The position numbers and the translations under genes were made by a program. Below, piece by piece: positions 62,066-64,000 of a stretch of DNA of 64,000 nucleotides (the stretch's first letter is position 1; each line of letters begins with the position of its first letter). The notes beneath the pieces were generated by a model. The model was given only the letters and a program-made list of their open reading frames with translations, did not search any database and had not been told where the DNA came from. Origin of the DNA: Erinaceus europaeus (lineage: Eukaryota; Chordata; Mammalia; Eulipotyphla; Erinaceidae); contig NC_080164.1 in assembly GCF_950295315.1 (NCBI RefSeq), positions 61,146,042 to 61,210,041 of the forward strand, in the 5' to 3' direction.

Positions 62066-62829
62066 TAACCAATATACAGTCAACAATAAACCTAATATGC
62101 AATATTACACTTAATAAACAATAATAGTTAACTATTATCAAAAATACACTGACAATTTAAAAGGCTAAAATTTATTTTAAATGTTCTTACCATAAAAGAT
62201 AAAAGAGCTCTCTATTTTAAAGGTTTGGAATCCTTTAATAATTCATAAAATGCTTATTATAATACCTTAAAATTTTTTGACAGGAAAGTTTGATCATCTC
62301 ACCCACCTTACACCAAAAGCAATTTGAAGGCTTCTAATTGTTATTAGCAATAAAATTCAAGATCTTCATAACATGGCCTCTAAGTTTCTGAATGATCTGG
62401 CTCCTGCTACCAGTCCTCATATTATCTCCTGCCACTGTCTCTTTGACACATTATTCCACCTGCACTTCTCCTTTTCTGACTGCAGAGCTATGATGCTTGA
62501 GAAAGTTGTTAATATCACCTTAAACTAAGTAGCTCTTCTTCAGATCTCCTTGTACTTCGTGTCAACATCTCCTATTATATTTGTGTAATTATATGATTAC
62601 TGTCTGTTTTCCCATTCATCTCTATATTTTGTAAGGGTGTGGTCCCTCCTTTAACTGACTATTTTTTCACCATAATAACTCGCCACCAGGTAGAATGCCT
62701 GCAGCCTGCCTAGTAGATATATTATGAACATGAAAAATGAAAAACCTCAGTAAAATAAGATTTGAATTTATGCTTATTACTTCTGACATACAATTTGGCT
62801 CCTCCCTTTCTTTTCTATCTCTCTCTCTT
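62066..62829. other. Intergenic; possible ancient LINE-2 relic
   Basis: 62,340-62,560 (aattcaagatcttcataacatgg, gatctggctcctgctacc, atctcctgccactgtc) resembles the 3' region of ancient LINE-2. This is recall only. No gene. Confidence 0.45.
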
Positions 62830-63113
62830 TCCTTTTTTTTTATTTTTTGTGCCTCCATTATGAATCCACCATACCCAGCAGCCATTTTTCCCTTGCTTTT
62901 TATTTGTTTTGTTTTGTTTTCCCTTTATTGTGTTTGATAGAAGAAACAGAAATTGAGAGGGAAGGGGGTAACAGAGAAAGAGAGATACTTGAAGCACTGC
63001 CTCACCACTCATGAAGTTTGCTTCCTGTTGAGAGTGGGGGGACAGAGGACTTAAACCCAGGACCCTGCACATGATAACATGTGCACTCTACCAGGTGCAC
63101 CACCATCCAGCCC
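62830..63113 (-). repeat. SINE
   Basis: Minus strand: tgcctccattatgaatccacc, purine-rich body, ggacttaaacccaggaccctgcacatg, head complement ctaccaggtgcaccaccatccagccc at the right end. Confidence 0.87.
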
Positions 63114-64000
63114 TTGCAGCCTCCCTTTCTGGACTCCTGTATTAGGAATGGTTCCATAAAGACAGAAAGAAGTTTATTCACCCTGAATAAAGCTCTGGAC
63201 ACATGAATCCAAAATAGTGAATGGAATGCTATAAATTGCAATGAATTCTAGTATCCCTCTAACAGTTTAAAATTATCATACAGGTGAGGAAGGCCAAGAT
63301 GTATCAAAGAAAGATCTGGTCACTGTATGAAAAGTTAATTGCTTCACACAATTGCCCATTCTGAAAATTAATCTCCCTTCAGATATAAGGATTTCTGACT
63401 AAGTGACAATATAGGTCTTTTTGGGCTTTCTAAAAAGAGAGCCAACATTTTAATGACTTGGAAAAATTTTGTATGCTTTTTAGTTAGGCATAACTTAACT
63501 TCAAACTGTAATGTTTGAGTTGAAAAATCTGTTTTCACACACACAAAAAAAATATCAAGCATAACTATTTATGTGATCAAAGCATCCTAAAGGTGGAATG
63601 AATAAAGAAATATCATAAACCCCCCCTTTTATAACCACAGCTTTAAGCTATTCCATGCCTATTGCTGGAGTACAACCCTTGATCTAGCTCAATCTGTTTC
63701 ACATAATTTAATAAACATGGGGTGAAATTTCATTAAATTATGTGATACAAGAAAAAAATGGCTTATCTTTCCATAAAGGTATATTGAAATGGGAAGAAAT
63801 GGTGGAGAGAAGAGAAAATATGTAGAAACTGAAGTTGGGGAATAAGTAATAGGGGAAAAATGAAAAGCTGGAAAATTATTTTAAAACATCTGGAATCTTG
63901 CATTGAGATATGACTCAGAAGTGGTTTGGTGAAAAAAAAAAAAAAAAGATAGACAGAGGTAAATAAGAGTAGTTTTGATGTTCTCTTACAAACATATGAA
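63114..64000. other. Intergenic end of window
   Basis: Unique AT-rich sequence with an A run at about 63,931-63,946. The open frame 63,368-63,562 on the minus strand has no similarity I recognise. Confidence 0.55.

Overview
The window is mammalian nuclear DNA, almost certainly from a hedgehog (Erinaceidae). It carries the 3' half of EFEMP1 (fibulin-3) on the + strand, and the rest is intron or intergenic DNA dense in young lineage-specific retroelements. The organism call rests on the tRNA-derived SINEs (a head close to 'gggagtcgggtggtagcgcag', a CAACAA-rich body and an AATAAATAAATA tail) and on an L1 lineage with an unusually long 3' UTR. I recognise both as hedgehog-type from memory; no database was searched.

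Region 1-38,352: seven coding exons of EFEMP1, matching human exons 6-12 and human residues 173-493. Four exons (6,170; 9,445; 10,509; 12,502) each encode one calcium-binding EGF module in the same phase. The exon at 20,791 encodes the last EGF module. The exons at 21,000 and 37,734 encode the C-terminal fibulin domain, ending with a TAG at 37,893. A canonical AATAAA lies at 38,329. Every splice site is GT-AG and all joins keep frame, so this half of the gene looks intact. Exons 1-5 lie upstream of the window.

The introns carry many SINEs and several L1 copies. Three antisense, 5'-truncated L1 3' ends of about 1 kb (17,318; 22,055; 25,548) are nearly identical, each inside a clear target-site duplication. 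A nearly complete but internally deleted antisense L1 (27,696-35,516) fills much of intron 11.

Region 38,353-64,000 is intergenic DNA downstream of EFEMP1, with no intact host gene seen. It holds nested L1 fragments, a solo endogenous-retrovirus LTR with a 6-bp target duplication (53,665-54,039), a broken processed copy of RPL37 (56,777-57,107), a twin-primed L1 insertion (60,840-61,752), a 61-bp-armed inverted repeat (44,251-44,611) and long AAGG microsatellites. Most open reading frames longer than 60 codons fall in L1 coding remnants, L1 3' UTRs or microsatellites and are not genes. I found no new multi-gene system. The most notable items are the inverted-repeat element, the composite and rearranged retroelement insertions, the solo LTR and the long L1 3' UTR.
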